Below are positions 1 to 13,320 of a stretch of DNA of 64,000 nucleotides, piece by piece (position 1 is the stretch's first letter; every line of letters begins with the position of its first letter). Origin of the DNA: Apostichopus japonicus (lineage: Eukaryota > Echinodermata > Holothuroidea > Aspidochirotida > Stichopodidae); NCBI RefSeq assembly GCF_037975245.1, contig NC_092579.1, forward strand, positions 2,473,001 to 2,537,000, given 5' to 3'. The position numbers and the translations under genes are program-made. Below the pieces are notes generated by a model. That model was not told where the DNA came from, ran no database searches, and saw only the letters and a program-made list of their open reading frames with translations.

Positions 1-1211
1 CCGTTTCCATGGTTGTCACGGTAACATTCTTTTCTCTTGGCACTTCAAAGAAGCTTATTGTAATTAGATGTGGCATTCACGAGAAACTGTTCGTGGACAT
101 CATTTAAACTGTTCCATTTTCTGAAGGTTGCAAACGGTGTTTTTATAGACATATGAAACCTAGCCTTATATGTTAAAGAGATTTCCTGAGCTTTTAGCTA
201 TAGCAGATTGTCAACCGACTTTGTGGCAAGTGAAGTCAACTGTCATGCATGAGCATGTTACTAACTGTGGGTCTCGAAGATTCAATATTGTGATTGGAAC
301 CAACTGTCCGATCCAGTCGATAGATATTGTTGAAAATTGAAATGGAATGGCTCCCCAAAATGTTTGTAACAACATTCATGAACAATAAATGCAGCCATTT
401 TGACACGGGAAGTGTTAGGTCAACTTGGGGAGTTGCCACCCATTCCATTTGAAGCTGAAACAGTCCAAACTTGTTCCAGTCATTCTTTGCTATCCACATT
501 CAAGAAATCAACCTTGCGGGGGCGCAGTCGATGTTCAACATAATTAGCAGACTTCCTCTTATTAAGTCGATTTAGAGAAGAATTGCAGGAAACATTGGAA
601 AGACAAACTGTTGAATGGAGTCTAAGTTGCCGCCCGCCACCCCCCTAACTAATGCAAAATAAAACTGAAAAAACAAAAACAAGTAATTCAATAAGTTGAC
701 AGTACACAGTATACATCACGTCTCCTTATCCATGTTACACCTGAAGTTATTCTGAGATGTCCAACTTTTCAAAGCAAGAAGAATATATGTCTAAAATAAA
801 CCGTATTTCCAAGACACTTTTGAGAAGGTTTTAATGTTGAGAGAAACGCAGAGAGCCATTTGGTTACAATTTTAACGGCAAAATGTGATGAGTATATAGT
901 TAATTTTACATCAGCATGTATTAACTTTTCTAAAACATTTTCTTGTATCCACCACATGAGTACATAAGCAAGCATGCCAGGTAACTAAGTCTAAGGCAGA
1001 TGCTATACCGTATAGTCCCTTTCCGATAGAAATTAAAAGCCTTTTGAGATGCATTGATTCTACATATGAGGTAAAGACAGTTGATTTCTACATAAGATGA
1101 ATCATTCATCATTTTGCTTATGAGGTTATTATATTCACGGTTCTCTGATTTAATATACCAAAGGCAATTGTTGTCTCTCGGTGTTATAGTTGATCTGTTT
1201 CATCAGCTCAG

Positions 1212-1218
1212 TCACGTG
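1212..1218. promoter_or_regulatory. TCACGTG E-box motif
   Basis: This is an exact TCACGTG, the core bound by USF/MITF/MYC-class bHLH-zipper factors. It is one of five such motifs in the first 6 kb. Function is not shown by sequence alone. Confidence 0.25.
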
Positions 1219-2331
1219 GAAGTCATGAAACTCTAAAATGGAATCAAAGTGTAAAACTTGAGAATTACCACAAAATATAGATTAGCGTTTGTCCGTAATT
1301 ATACATGAATATATTTATATAATTTCGTGCACTTTACACTTCTTTCATCTTGTCTAAATGTCATATTCCGAAGGAACACTAACTCCTTAAGTTAGATGAC
1401 TTGGTTTTTTCCAGAAAGCTTTCAGGGATTTGGAAATTGAATAAATTCAACCCCGAAAGATGTACGTTGCTATATGTAAACAACAAAACATGCATAACAT
1501 TGTACATGAATACGGTGACGAAAGGTGTTCATGATCTCCCTTTATTCAAAATGGTGGTGGTGGCGGCCTTTGATGAAAGCACTTCAGAATCAATAAGACG
1601 GTTAGCGCACCCTCAAGCTAAGGTAACCGCTATATCTTTATCAAGAGTCATCGGACCACGTGGGCCTCTATCGGAACTGACAAAAAGAGGGGCAACAGGG
1701 GGTAAACGTCGACTCATAAAGAGTGACGAGAGACGGTGTGTCAATAGAAGTAATTCCAGGTGTCGATGAATCAAATTCCCAAATGGCAAACAACGATTGA
1801 TAAGTAACCAAAACAAAAGGTGTGAATGTGGGTGGGGGAAGGGGGGTGGCTTGAAGTAAGTTTGAAAGATTCACAATTGACGGTAAAGAATCGCTAATTT
1901 TCCTGTAATTCTCTGGAGTAATTTTCCTGCCATATGCATTTAGGACGTTATAATATACATGAACGCCTCGACGGCTATGTTTGGTGGTGATGGTGGCAGC
2001 GGTGGGGAACAGCAGGGGGACAAATTTCCCATAACAGCGGTGTCTCTAGAGATAGCGAGGCGAGTGCAATGTAAGCCGATGACGGTAAAGGTTCATATTC
2101 GGTGAACTAAACCTGTCAATGATATAAAATGGAAGACTTGCATCATCTTATAATTACATATGATTTCGAATGTATACACTGCTGTGGAAGTATACGATTT
2201 AGGGTGGTCTTTTGCCTTACGGTCATTACGAATGCAAATTAGAGGAAAGTTTCCTTTTGTGATCTCGCATTATTTTCAAACGAGACAACCTGTGAAGAGA
2301 CAGTCTGCTAAATTTACAGAGAAGTTGATGG

Positions 2332-2339
2332 TCACGTGA
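2332..2339. promoter_or_regulatory. TCACGTGA palindromic E-box (M-box/CLEAR-like)
   Basis: An exact 8-base palindrome TCACGTGA in CpG-rich DNA upstream of the kinase exons. A related TCACGTG lies at 2574-2580. It is a candidate bHLH-zipper site only. Confidence 0.3.
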
Positions 2340-2573
2340 TCTATTCAATGCCTAGTCCGTATTATCGACCGTTACGGAAACGTAGGGTGTTGATCAGACC
2401 ACAGAGAACGTGAAAGCCTTCAGCAGCCGCTGGCGACAAGTGCAGCCGATCGATTACCGTGGGCTACTCATGGGACGAGTGGTTATTTGCAGTCCTTAAT
2501 TTGTAGGTTTGGAGGGTGGGTGAGTGTGTGCGAAGTATCCTTGTGGATGGCCGCCGTCATAACTGTTAAATGA

Positions 2574-2580
2574 TCACGTG
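2574..2580. promoter_or_regulatory. TCACGTG E-box motif
   Basis: An exact TCACGTG about 240 bp downstream of the palindromic copy at 2332, inside a dense CpG stretch. It is a candidate site only. Confidence 0.25.
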
Positions 2581-4997
2581 GGAAATGAGTATTGTACAGT
2601 GGATTCAACTCAGGCATCGAAATCGTTTCATGAGTTCACGTGTACGTTGCTTAACTGTTATATATTGCAGTGTATTGAAGTCCTTTATGTATTGCCCATG
2701 CAGTGCAATATTCAATTTCATGGCTTAAACAGCGTCTAACGCGTATACATGTAATGTCATAGGTAATCTTAGTCGACGGACGACTTTGCTTTGCCATCGT
2801 ATAGTCAATATAGTGGTTAGTGAGCACAGTGGTTGCTTAAGCTTGATACTTTCAAAATAAAATTACAAAAAGCAAAAAAAAAAAGCAAATGTTTGAAATT
2901 GTCGTCACTTTTGTGAGTCCGTATGGAGAGGTGTTTTTAGTCAACTGATCTCATATCGGGAAACATTCCGGATAACGTATACCTCGATGTAATGGGAGTG
3001 ATTGATCTTGCGCTCATCATTCTATAGGTAAATCCTTCTACTTGCAACCCTCCCCTCTCCTTATCCCAGTCCTCTTCCAACCCTCCACATAAAATGGCCC
3101 CAATCCAGTGACGCCCAATAAGATCTATGTGAGATGGAGGCTAAAGCTATTGTTGTCATGAACCCCCATATCGACTATGATGATAACAGCTAAGTCGTAT
3201 TAAAGACAATGTTTGGTAGCCTTGTCTTCATGTGTTAACTTTGTGCTACACTCAGGAAAAAAACAGAAACGATATATGTATACTTTATAACCATGCAGAT
3301 GAGGAATTCGATAATGGTACGGAGGATATTGACGAAAATCGTCAAATGTGTAATGTTCAATCTGGGTTCTGTGTGAATGTACAAGTTTTATGCATCATGT
3401 CGTATGGAGCTGTTTCAATTGTATGTGTTTCGTAAATGTTATTTGTCCATGCAGCTGTACACCGTCCATTTGTTTCACAGTCTAGTCAAATGCTATAATA
3501 TTCGGCTCACACTTGGTGATTATTTTTCCACTTGTCCGGTTATTATTTTCTCGTTAATCATAAACCAAATTCGTCGCATGTGCTGTTTAATGATATCAAG
3601 TCATGGAACCATGAATCGTGAATTTGCCAAAATTGACGAATTTTGAAATTCTACACATGCATGGCTTTGAATATCTTCAGTGTAATTAGCCCCAAACGCC
3701 GTCTCCAGAAATATGCTAAATGTTGGCTTTCGGCTATATAGTTTCTAGCTAATAAAATTGTTCATGCAGACAGTGGAAAGGCTTAGATTACACAAACAAA
3801 GTCTATCTTTAGTTCCAGGGTCCCTAGTGTGGGGAAGTATACAAAATATATGCATGCAGGTGCCAAAGATTTTCATAACATTCTAGAATTCTTGAATCAA
3901 CCAAGAACTAAATTTCTCGTCATATATCCTCAATAAAATAGGGACTGCATGCATTATAGAACCCTTTTCACATTTCCTTCTCGCTGATTTGTTGAATTGT
4001 TGTTGTGTTGCTTTATTTTTGTCGTATTATTTCGTTGTGGGGTGGGGCCCTCGTTCTTTTTGCTCATAGTTGTTTTTGTTTTTTACTTTCCACACATATT
4101 GTTATTTATCTCTCACTTACTGAATGAGTTTAAACAACATGGCAGGAAGAGCCCGGCAAAGAAAGAAACCCAGTTCGACTACAAAAGTGAAGAGATAACC
4201 TGCTTCGGCACCTCGTCGTTCCCGTCAGTTGACACTAAGTGGAAACAAATTCGCCTCAGTACTAGAAGAGAAATTCCCTTTTTTCGTTTTCACCGGTCGT
4301 TACTCCCGTCCAAATTACGTCCATCAAAGCATTGCCTTTGAGGCGTTAATCGATGGCTTTTTTAAATCATGAGCCGTGGGATCCATCATGAACGGGGGAA
4401 AATCAGCTGCGAAAACAATAAAGATTGCCGCAGCAACACTGTTAGGCAACATGTTAGCAACGCATACATATACATGATTTTGTACACGAATAGCTCTAGC
4501 CTAATGTTATTTAGTTACCCAACATTCGTCCTTTTTTCGTGATGTAGCTACGAGGTTGATTATGGTTGATGGGGCTAGGATGAGTGACGGCTTAAGTATG
4601 TTCCTTGTTTTCATTCTTAACGTGCATGTTAACATTGGTGTAAAATTATTCATATGGTAAATATTTATAACGAAATCTGATTCCATGTAAAAGGCTTGCT
4701 TCTTTTTTTCACGTCAGTGACATAACAACTTTATTCAATATACGTATGTCACTTTAACGTTAGGCATGGAAATTATATAGGAATGATTGCAGTGTAAAAG
4801 CATTTATGAATTGCACACCTTTTTAAAGGGACATGCATGGTCGGTTGGTTAACATCTTAATATTGTTTTTCTATTACTGCATTGGATTAGTATAATAGAA
4901 GAGCCTTTGTGAAACAACTTGTTGGTATATTTATGATCAATGTTGCTGTGCTTACAAGGTCGGCAGAACAATCGTTTTTTTTTTGTATATCAAAACG

Positions 4998-5022
4998 TGA
5001 CGTCATGGCATAATGTCACGTG
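4998..5022. promoter_or_regulatory. Full CRE followed by E-box
   Basis: A consensus CRE (TGACGTCA, 4998-5005) is followed 11 bases later by CACGTG (5017-5022). Close CRE/E-box pairing is common in regulated animal promoters and enhancers. There is no direct evidence of a transcription start here. Confidence 0.3.
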
Positions 5023-5892
5023 TTTCGTGTAAAGTAAGTCTTCCGCGTGTTGGAAGCATCATTGATGACAATGAAGTAGGCCTAATTTATTATAATTTAT
5101 ACCTTTGTCATAAAGATATACACCTTGTTACATTAAACAACGTCCCAAAGTAAAAACTGAATTATGCTTGTCACAACTGTTCGAAATTGGTTATATATGC
5201 TACAAAGCAGGATGTTGCTCGAAAAGGCAGATTCCACGTACACCCCCCCCCCCCCCATTTCCTAACCCTTTTCCTCCTTCGATCATAATGAAGTGATGGG
5301 CTGGTGGCAGTGGTGACAAGTTTGTAGTAGTTTTCAGGCTATAAGATACTGAAGTAAAGCGTTTATTCAAACATGAAAAGCATCTTTTCTTGTGCATGGT
5401 CCCTCAGCCAAATTTCGTAACATTTGTCCATGCAATTCCCTACCTGCACCCAACCCCTAGCCTTATCCCCTCCACCCCCCCCCCTCCTCCTCTACCACCA
5501 CTTTCGGCTTCGCTCTAAGTGATTTTCGGTCTGAAACCGTAAAGTCGTTGTTCTCCTTCTGGCGACATCCTAATATTTCCCCAAGTTCCCAAAATATATA
5601 GGCTACCTAATTGTGAAACATACGCACACATATATAGTTATATTATTCTGTTTTCGACTTTGAGATAACATTATGAGTCTTTCGATTCATGTGTATCTGT
5701 CACTTCACAAGAGGAGACTTTGCTTAGAGCTCTCCAGTTTCCATAATTCGACGGGCAGATAGCTGGTTTGGATTCAAACAAATATATAACTACGGTATTT
5801 TTAATAGTAACCAAATAGTGCATTTGATGTATGCATTACATGAAAAGTGAGCTGGATATGTTGTAAACTCGCACTAAACATTGCGATAGTAA

Positions 5893-5900
5893 TCACGTGA
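5893..5900. promoter_or_regulatory. TCACGTGA palindromic E-box
   Basis: A second exact TCACGTGA, the same 8-mer as at 2332-2339, in the CpG-rich upstream block. Candidate site only. Confidence 0.27.
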
Positions 5901-7126
5901 TCCCTTTACATATGTCCTTCATTTAGACACACACTCCGGGGATTAGGACACTTGATCTATCGGGAGAATTTTCAGACGGAGTTAGCTCTCTCAGTGATGT
6001 ATATCTTTGACTTCATATATGATGATGGAAGCAGAATATTGACTATTGGGTCTCTGTATTTGTACAGTTAATATCATTGTTCTCTGTTATCCCGTGATAT
6101 TATATTATACACAAACGTTTATGAAAGAAAAGAGCAGGTCTATCCTGGCAACAAAATAAAGTTATATATTTAGTCAGTCATAATCGCATCAGGAATGTTG
6201 AATATGATTCGTGAACTGGTATCGAAGTATGGTCATATATGGGGGATGACTTTTTCCCCCGAAATGTGCAAAGTTATTGTTCAACACAAAATGTAGTTTT
6301 AACTTTATAAAACGTGACAGTTATCGCTATATACGTTTTGATGAAGGTTTCTATGTTACAGACAATAAAAAGTATAAAATTATATTTACAAATTACCGAA
6401 AATATCAATAAACTGCTGTAAGATGGATATTTTAAGTATGGGGCACATTGTTGTTTCCGGTGTGTATATAAACGACGGTTAAGCGCTTCCACAAATTGTT
6501 TTTTTTTCGGATACAGAAGTGTTCGTTCTAACATATACCGGTGTATACTCCTTTACGTTAAAATCCTATGTCAAACAGATCGTCATCGCATGCGATGCTA
6601 TGTTGTTCATATTTTCTTATACCACTCGTCTGACTCTGGTAGCTCTCTTCAAACTGCATGACCATCGAGCTATACTACCGAATTAATTTACTAATTTGAT
6701 TTGCGTTGTGTATGGATTTTGTCAAGAAACCGAGGTTTCTTCACGCTTTTAATTTAAGCGCACACTCTCTTTCTCTCTCCTTCTCGTTAAGTAAGATTTG
6801 TCACCTCGATCACTGTACGACGTGTGACGTACCGCTATAGTATATATACCGTAGGCCTACGTCTTCTCCTCCACTGTGTTTAACCTGTTCGTCAAAACCC
6901 TCTCGCCGAACGGAGTAACAATTGAATGAGGTCTATTCGTTGTTTTCTTTGCGTATTTGTCGCGCCAGCCATCACGATGACGGTAAATCAACTGCATTGA
7001 AATAAGTCAATTTGTCATGTGAATTTATTACTCTGATTATAAACGTTGATGTATAACAAGTTTAAAAACCAAACAAAAGTGTATATAGTATTAAGGTGGC
7101 CGAGGCCCGTTGGCAGGAATGTTTGG

Positions 7127-7134
7127 TGACGTCA
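7127..7134. promoter_or_regulatory. Consensus CRE (TGACGTCA)
   Basis: An exact TGACGTCA about 2 kb upstream of the first recognised kinase exon. Further exact copies occur at 15275-15282 and 59833-59840. Candidate CREB/ATF site only. Confidence 0.25.
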
Positions 7135-8862
7135 TACATTAAAAGGGGGCTCTCTTCCATCATTGCGAAGGGCTCATTATAATATGCCATAGTGTGCACC
7201 TAGTAATGAAACCTGCCACCCGACGGGAGGCACGCAGGGCATACATCCACATGGCCCTGAATCAGTTAAGTCAGGCGGGAAAATATGGGCTGACCCCGGA
7301 AGGCGGGGGGGGGGTGGTGAATTTTCATCATGATTAGCTGAGAGCACATTTATCACATTCATGACCTATAGGCTTAGGCTACTACATCTACGATGATTTA
7401 TAATAGTCACATGCAGCCTACTGGAGACTTATGTTGTGTAAACAGACAAATACCAACTTCAAATTGATATTATTTTGTGAAGTAGTGAACGTTCTTCTTT
7501 TATTTTGTCATTAATTCTAAAAGAGCTTAAGCTAACGATATTTTATTGACACAACTATGTTTGAGTTCTCATGTAACATGTGGTTATCGACCATTCTTTA
7601 ACCACGTTTGGTTTCAGTTTTGAAACAAAATCAATAACCGAGCGAACCGCGTATACATCGAAACACTTTCCTGTGTTTGTGTTTTATCCATTTGCAAGAC
7701 TTAAGTGATTCGTTTTAGCCTGAGCACACTCCAGCCCAGACAGTAAAGAGGACCTGTTTCCGTTCTTTGTCGCTAACTTACTAAATAATTAATATTTCAT
7801 TGTCTTATTATTGCAGGAAAAAGTTCATGGAAATAATATAATCTATGCCTACATACTTACGAATGGAAATAGCATGAGACACTTGACTAGAAAATAAGGG
7901 CTTTAATGCATATAAAATTTCTTCAATTGATTGCACATATTATTAACAAAGCCGCATTGTTAAAGCTAGGCTACATGTTTAAACCGACATCAAAGACTAA
8001 GACATATATATTAAGAAAGCCAAATATTGAAAGCGTTTAGCCTATATTTATTTATCTTCTGAAGATGAACATGCTTTTATAGGGTAGCTTGTGTTTCATA
8101 TAAGTCATTGAACTATTTTACTGTGAAAGATGACATATGATTTCGAACAACGATAGAAGAAGACCGTCAAAGTGTGGCATGCCAACTTTTAAATTATAAT
8201 AAATGCTATAGGGATTTCCTAATGATCGATAATATCCTGGTCTAATCCACATGTAATGTGACGCATTGGATTATTTGAGTACTGAAGAAACTGTCAATAA
8301 TTCGCTTCAAGATTCATTCGCCTTGTTTTGCAGACAGACAATACACATACTGTCTCATCATTGGTTCATTGTGGGCTGAAGTGGACTGAGTTATATTCTT
8401 CGATCATTGTCTTCGATTTTCTAGGGCAATTTTAGATGTGTGACCCCTTCCCACGATGTGTTTCGTGGAACTAGTTAATAGCGGTAGATGAAGACGTCGA
8501 AATATTGTTTTCGTTTATTACGTTGTGTTTTAAAAAATAACTCGATGTTATAACAAAAACATTATCCAAAAATGAAAAACACGGGATGTTCAGAACTCGT
8601 GAAAGATGTAAACTGTCCACGTTACAATTCTTGTCATCTACGTCGGCAAGCGTTGCGCCTGCAGTTAGGCTACTGATACTGTGAATATGATAGCCTACTG
8701 ATAACCAGTCCTTGCGGCTATATTGTTACTATGTTAGGCTATGTCGCACTTATCTTACTTTACTTTGCAAGTTTTGGTGAAATATTTATCAAAACACCTT
8801 TTAAAGCCAAGAGTGGAATCCCTTGATCTGTCCATAGACAAAATGTATGTATGTATGTGTAC

Positions 8863-8897
8863 GTATTTTAGATCCTCCTGCAAGTAGGAACTCGCGA
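8863..8897 (-). repeat. SINE fragment (3' end only)
   Basis: About 35 bases match the low-coordinate end of the SINE copies at 28677 and 39827: TATTTTAGATCCTCCTGCAA, then a near-match to the AGGAAYTCGCGAA block. The match ends there. It is preceded by a short ATGT microsatellite (8842-8858), and the complete copies also abut a TATGTAT motif. It is probably a heavily 5'-truncated copy. Confidence 0.5.
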
Positions 8898-9091
8898 ATG
8901 GACTTGCCAGTCTTTCATAGGCTGAGTTAAACTAACAAATGGGAGAGAACCCATAACATTTCATGATCTTCTTGAGTAGCCTACCTTTGATGATTTATCA
9001 ATATTGCATCTTTTTTATATGTAATTTCAGTTCCAACAATGCAGAGTGGCAGACAATCATTAAGTTATTTTCATTTCTTTTTATATTTCAG

Positions 9092-9219
9092 AGAGAAAAA
9101 GCCAAAGATATGGGAAGAGTTTCAGTTAGGAATCAACAGATATGAAGTTTATTCTTTTAATAGTTCTGTAATAGATGATCTGCTGAGATACTTGGGTGGA
9201 ACAAACATAAAAAATGTTG
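9092..9219 (+). CDS. FAM20-like kinase, first visible exon (N-lobe start)
   Basis: The acceptor is a pyrimidine-rich tract ending TATTTCAG before 9092, and the donor is GTGAGTAA from 9220. The exon begins with the last base of a codon (phase 2) and ends one base into the next. It encodes about 42 residues, including EEFQLGINRYEVYS, which matches the F-x-LGINRYELY element that opens the conserved region of FAM20C. A possible N-glycosylation sequon, NSS, follows. The open frame extends upstream past the acceptor to an ATG at 9039, but that part reads from intron-like T-rich sequence. An alternative acceptor (TTTCAG ending at 9031) is less likely. The exon(s) encoding the signal anchor must lie further 5'. 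Confidence 0.85.
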
Positions 9220-9282
9220 GTGAGTAACTTAGTAATATTACATTTATTTAAAGTACTATTTTTTGTAGATAGGGGACCTTTA

Positions 9283-9768
9283 CTAGGAGGCCAAGATTAA
9301 ACCAATAGAAGGGATAAACAAACACAGTGGCCCCCTTCTTCTTCTTCTCCTTCCAGGAAGTCCAGATAGGCCTACTCTAAATATATGTGTTTGACATACA
9401 TGTACACAGCTTTTGTAAAGTTGTTCCAAGATAATCACAGCTTCAGTTGTAACATTAGTGTAAGTTAGAACATTCATGTTTGACCCATGCACACTACATA
9501 GTAAACTTATTGCATCATAGTCACAGCAGCTTTGTGTTGTGATAATATCAATGTTAACATTGTTTAATTCTATGCTCTTACTACTTAGTACTGTGCATGT
9601 GTATGGTATCATGTAAAAATAGTGTAGTACTGATATGCACCTGTACTCACACTGATCGACACTAAAAACTGTTAATTTTGTCAAAGGAGGGAATATCAAG
9701 TTTGTACATTCTAGCACTTCCATGAAACATTTTACCCATTTACAGGAGGTATACAGTTTTAAATGCAT
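9283..9768 (-). CDS. Uncharacterised 161-codon open frame, antisense in intron
   Basis: An ATG-to-stop frame on the minus strand lies just downstream of the first kinase exon. It is cysteine-rich (over ten Cys) and has a run of six arginines encoded by a CTT-type microsatellite near 9335. No domain, signal peptide or family is recognised. A frame this long is uncommon but possible by chance in 64 kb of AT-rich DNA on two strands. I lean towards chance. Confidence 0.12.
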   Translation of the reverse strand: MHLKLYTSCKWVKCFMEVLECTNLIFPPLTKLTVFSVDQCEYRCISVLHYFYMIPYTCTVLSSKSIELNNVNIDIITTQSCCDYDAISLLCSVHGSNMNVLTYTNVTTEAVIILEQLYKSCVHVCQTHIFRVGLSGLPGRRRRRRGPLCLFIPSIGLILAS

Positions 9769-10649
9769 GCCCGAATTTAGGGAAATTCCACTTGCTTAGT
9801 AAACTCAGGACATACAAGTATAAATCTCTGTCATTCTTTTTGTAATCTGATGAAAATGTGATGGAATCACACAGTTGAAGGATGAAACCAAGTCATAAAA
9901 CAAATGCAGCAGTCTATCATACAGAATTGCAAAATAGTAATGTTGCACTCAGTCACCATGTGAGGAAAATTCCAGTAACTGTTTTAGGTTAATGGGATGT
10001 TAGTGAAGATGAACTTTGCCTTAATGGGAGATTTTCTGACATCATATCCTTTCCCATCAATCTTGAGGTTTGCAAAATATGTTAGTCTTCCCTTAAAGTG
10101 TACCTCAACTTGTTTAAATCCACTTCTGAAGAACGGTACCTGGTATTATAATCAACTCTCTATTTATTAGTCTTCATATAGTGCTAGCTTGATGTGTGGG
10201 AATACAGCTTTACAGAATTAATGGTCCATCCTCGGTTCGGTGAATTGCTCATGCAGCCGTTACGTTTGTGTTGAAACCGTGTATGAAATGCTGGCATTTA
10301 CTCATTTCTACAGTCATCTTAGAAATTTAAGGAGAATGTCTTTCAATAATACAGTGCAATTGTCCAAAAATATTATTTTGAGGTAGTTTAAGAAGAAGAA
10401 GTGGTTGCATGATCTTTGTCCCCATTTAATAGGAATTTAAACTATCTATTGGAGAGAAGGAAGACATGCTTTTTTGTCATTTTCTTACTTAAATTTACTT
10501 AAAACTCACTTTTTTTCTTTTTGGGAATTTCACTGTAAATCTATATGATTTTTAAAATTATTCCTTTGTTTATATATTTATATATTTTTTATATTATTAT
10601 TTAAGCTGTGTCAATTTTATTCTTCATATTCATATTTTAAGGGTTTTGT

Positions 10650-10732
10650 CATTTTGTTGTCATTGTAAAGGGCTCTTGAACATTGCTTTAGCATGAAAAG
10701 AGCGCTATATAAATTTGGTAAATAATAATAAT
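10650..10732 (+). mobile_element. LINE 3' end with AAT-repeat tail
   Basis: The sequence TTGTAAAGGGCTCTTGAACATT, then AGAGCGCTATATAAATTTGG, then AATAATAATAATG has the layout of CR1/L2-type LINE (or LINE-mobilised SINE) 3' termini. These carry a GTAAAGCGC..TTGA..AGCGCTATATAAAT signature followed by a short trinucleotide tail. No coding part survives, so it is a 5'-truncated copy on the + strand. Confidence 0.6.
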
Positions 10733-13320
10733 GTTAGCCCCATATTTATAGAAAACCGCATGAAATTGCCACAAACGGTCTATGGTATATTATAGGCCCT
10801 CTGAGTCCTATTTAAGCCACTGCTAGTAGTGTGGAATTAGTGATACTTTCAAGACTTAACTGTTCATGCCATAATACTGTTTGAATCAATCACTTTAAAA
10901 TTGCAAAGAAATACAGTACTTCTGTTCTGAAATATTGCTTTGATAAAAGTTTTAACCACTTTCTGCCAAAACACTTATTAAACATTGCTCCTACTTTGGC
11001 ATCCATTAATGAAATGAACTCACTCATGAAAGTACAAGGAAATTGTTTGCTCGATGCAGTTTTGGACAAATTTGTTTGCTCATAAATGAAAATTGGCAAA
11101 TATCATCAGGGTCTTTATTCCCCAAGAAAGAAGTGATGACATTCACTTCAAATAATAACAAGTAGCAGAAAAGAGCCTTCAAATTAAGTTTGCAACACAT
11201 ATATAACAGAGCAAGTTATTTAATGGTAGTCCTGTAGTCCGATCAAGATAACCAAAGTAATGTTTGGACAACCAAAATCAACTGTGGCAGTTGTGTGACA
11301 GACAAGTATTGTTTATATCAAATTCAAGTTACACACCCCCAAATAATGAATTTGCTATCCCCTCCCCCCTCCCCCCCCCCATCCAATGCTGGTCTTCCAT
11401 TTGCTAATCCTACATATTACTCCTGCAGTGTACATCCAACATTACAGCGACATACTTGTTAAATATTGCTGTTTTGCTACATTTATTTTCGGACAACCAA
11501 AATGTGAACCCCGGCTGTCCGAGGGACAACCAGATGAAAACACTCCTTAAAAGTTTGCCCTTTTTAAGGTATTTTAGTGAGAAAAAAAGTTAATTAATAA
11601 TTTGTATTCTCTAAAACAGCATTAATATATTATAAATCTTTTACTCTCCCCCCCCCCCTCTCTTTTATCAATAAATGTTTAATTGCTCAAGTTTCATTAC
11701 AACAAGTCAAATAAAAGCCAATTGTTAATTTTGCATTCAAATCAGTGACCATAGCTTCATTTACCCCCTCGCATGTGGTAACTGATCATTAATGTAACGA
11801 TAGTGGGCACCACAGTTGTTGGATTTAGATGCCAGACCCATATAAGTATTAATGTTCAATATACAGTATTAGTAGAGAAGAAATGTAACTGGTTTAAAAT
11901 TTAGTAGCCCTTTCATTTCCCATAATAAATTTGAGGTTCATGAAATTTGTTATCATAAATACAGTATCCTTGAAAATGGGGGACGGTGGCTCGGACTAGG
12001 AGGGAGGGGAGACCATGTGTGCACAAACTGCTATGCAGCTTCATATTTTTAACATTTTTAAGTGGATCCTGTCATTTGTAGAAATCAGTTAAATTACTCA
12101 CTATCATCAGTTGTAATCACAGTATCAGTAATACTTCGGGGGATGGGAGGGGCGGTGGCTAAATGTTCTGCAGACTGACAACCGAATATACAAACCCGAT
12201 GCTTTAAAAAACAAAAATAACTTCATGCACACAGGTGACATCTTCCAGATGTGTGCTTTGTCATGTCTCCATCCTGTCAACTTTATCTATCCTGCTGGGA
12301 TGATTCTGGGAAGAAGTTGGCTAAAATTCATGGGCCCCATTAACAGTTTGAGAGTGTTCATGTAATGTTAAAGGTGACGGCTATTGAGAGGAGCCATGTT
12401 ACAAAGCGCCCTGTCTGCCTCTATCCTCAAGAGTCTAAAAGCTGTATTAGTCTGACGTAAAGAGCTTCTCTGGTGCGGTCCTCTTGAGTGGGATTGAAAC
12501 TGAAGTTTATTTGTAACAGCAAAAGAGTCTTTCCCTCTGTTCTTTCAAGGCTTCAGAGATTTTATCTCGATATCAGTTTAAAGGTGCATGCGATGATGAT
12601 GTTTGAAGTAATTTTACGGTAGTCTTTTGTTTGTTGTTGCTTAAAGCAGCAGTCTGGCTTTCATTTAACCATTAAAGTATGAAACTAAAAACAGCATGAA
12701 CATTGATGGTTTTAACAGACAAGAGTCAATTGTCAGGGTATATCCTGCATTAATTAGTTATGCGGCCCTACTCACTGGCATTCCTTGGCCCCATATCAAT
12801 TACGGTTTCTTCATGACACATTTTAATTTTGTCTTTAAGTAATTAAATCAAGATTTGTTTCTTATTTTTTAGGATCATCAAGCAGGGATGAAAATAGCTA
12901 AAAAGCCCTTTTTTGACAGCTTCAGTAATAAATGGGTGTACACTTGGTAGATTTGGTAAATAGGAGATTGGTTTTAGGGTGAGAATGGGAGTGAACTGCA
13001 CCAGTAGTCACTAGGATCTAACTACTGCAATTCAAACATGTATGTAAAGAGATTGTGCTCCTCTTCTTCATATCTCTCTACCGAGCATGACATTTTCTAT
13101 TTTGCCATGCATCCTTGATGAATGCAGGTTAAAACAAATCCACCAAGTTATAAAAGTTTGCATGCACTTTTCAGAAGCCATTATTCTAACATTTTATGTA
13201 ACTGTTTTTGTTGCCATAATGATTTTAAAGTTAATCGCAATAATTAGTAATCAAAGCACATTTAATGGAAAGCAGATATGAATATTTTTGCGGAAGATAA
13301 TGGAATAAAATTGTAGCAAT

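Larger units (their letters stand above)
1..9091. other. Upstream or 5' intronic region, no convincing exon
   Basis: No reading frame here resembles a known protein. The N-terminal exon(s) of the FAM20 gene must lie here or beyond the left edge, because the first recognised exon opens in mid-codon behind a splice acceptor. The stretch is visibly richer in CpG than 9-55 kb (about 20 CpG in 2341-2650). That fits unmethylated intergenic or promoter-proximal DNA in an invertebrate with mosaic methylation. It contains C- and G-homopolymer runs near 5241, 5475 and 7306, scattered CACGTG and TGACGTCA motifs, and a short SINE fragment near 8863. Otherwise nothing is recognisable. Confidence 0.6.

Noticed and set aside
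1401-1769. 122-codon + strand frame
   Set aside because: No domain, mixed low-complexity composition, overlapping open frames on the other strand; treated as chance.
3997-4341. 114-codon frame with hydrophobic start as the missing signal-anchor exon
   Set aside because: The hydrophobic stretch is translated from T-rich low-complexity DNA, no FAM20-like residues follow, and no donor giving the needed phase 2 was found.
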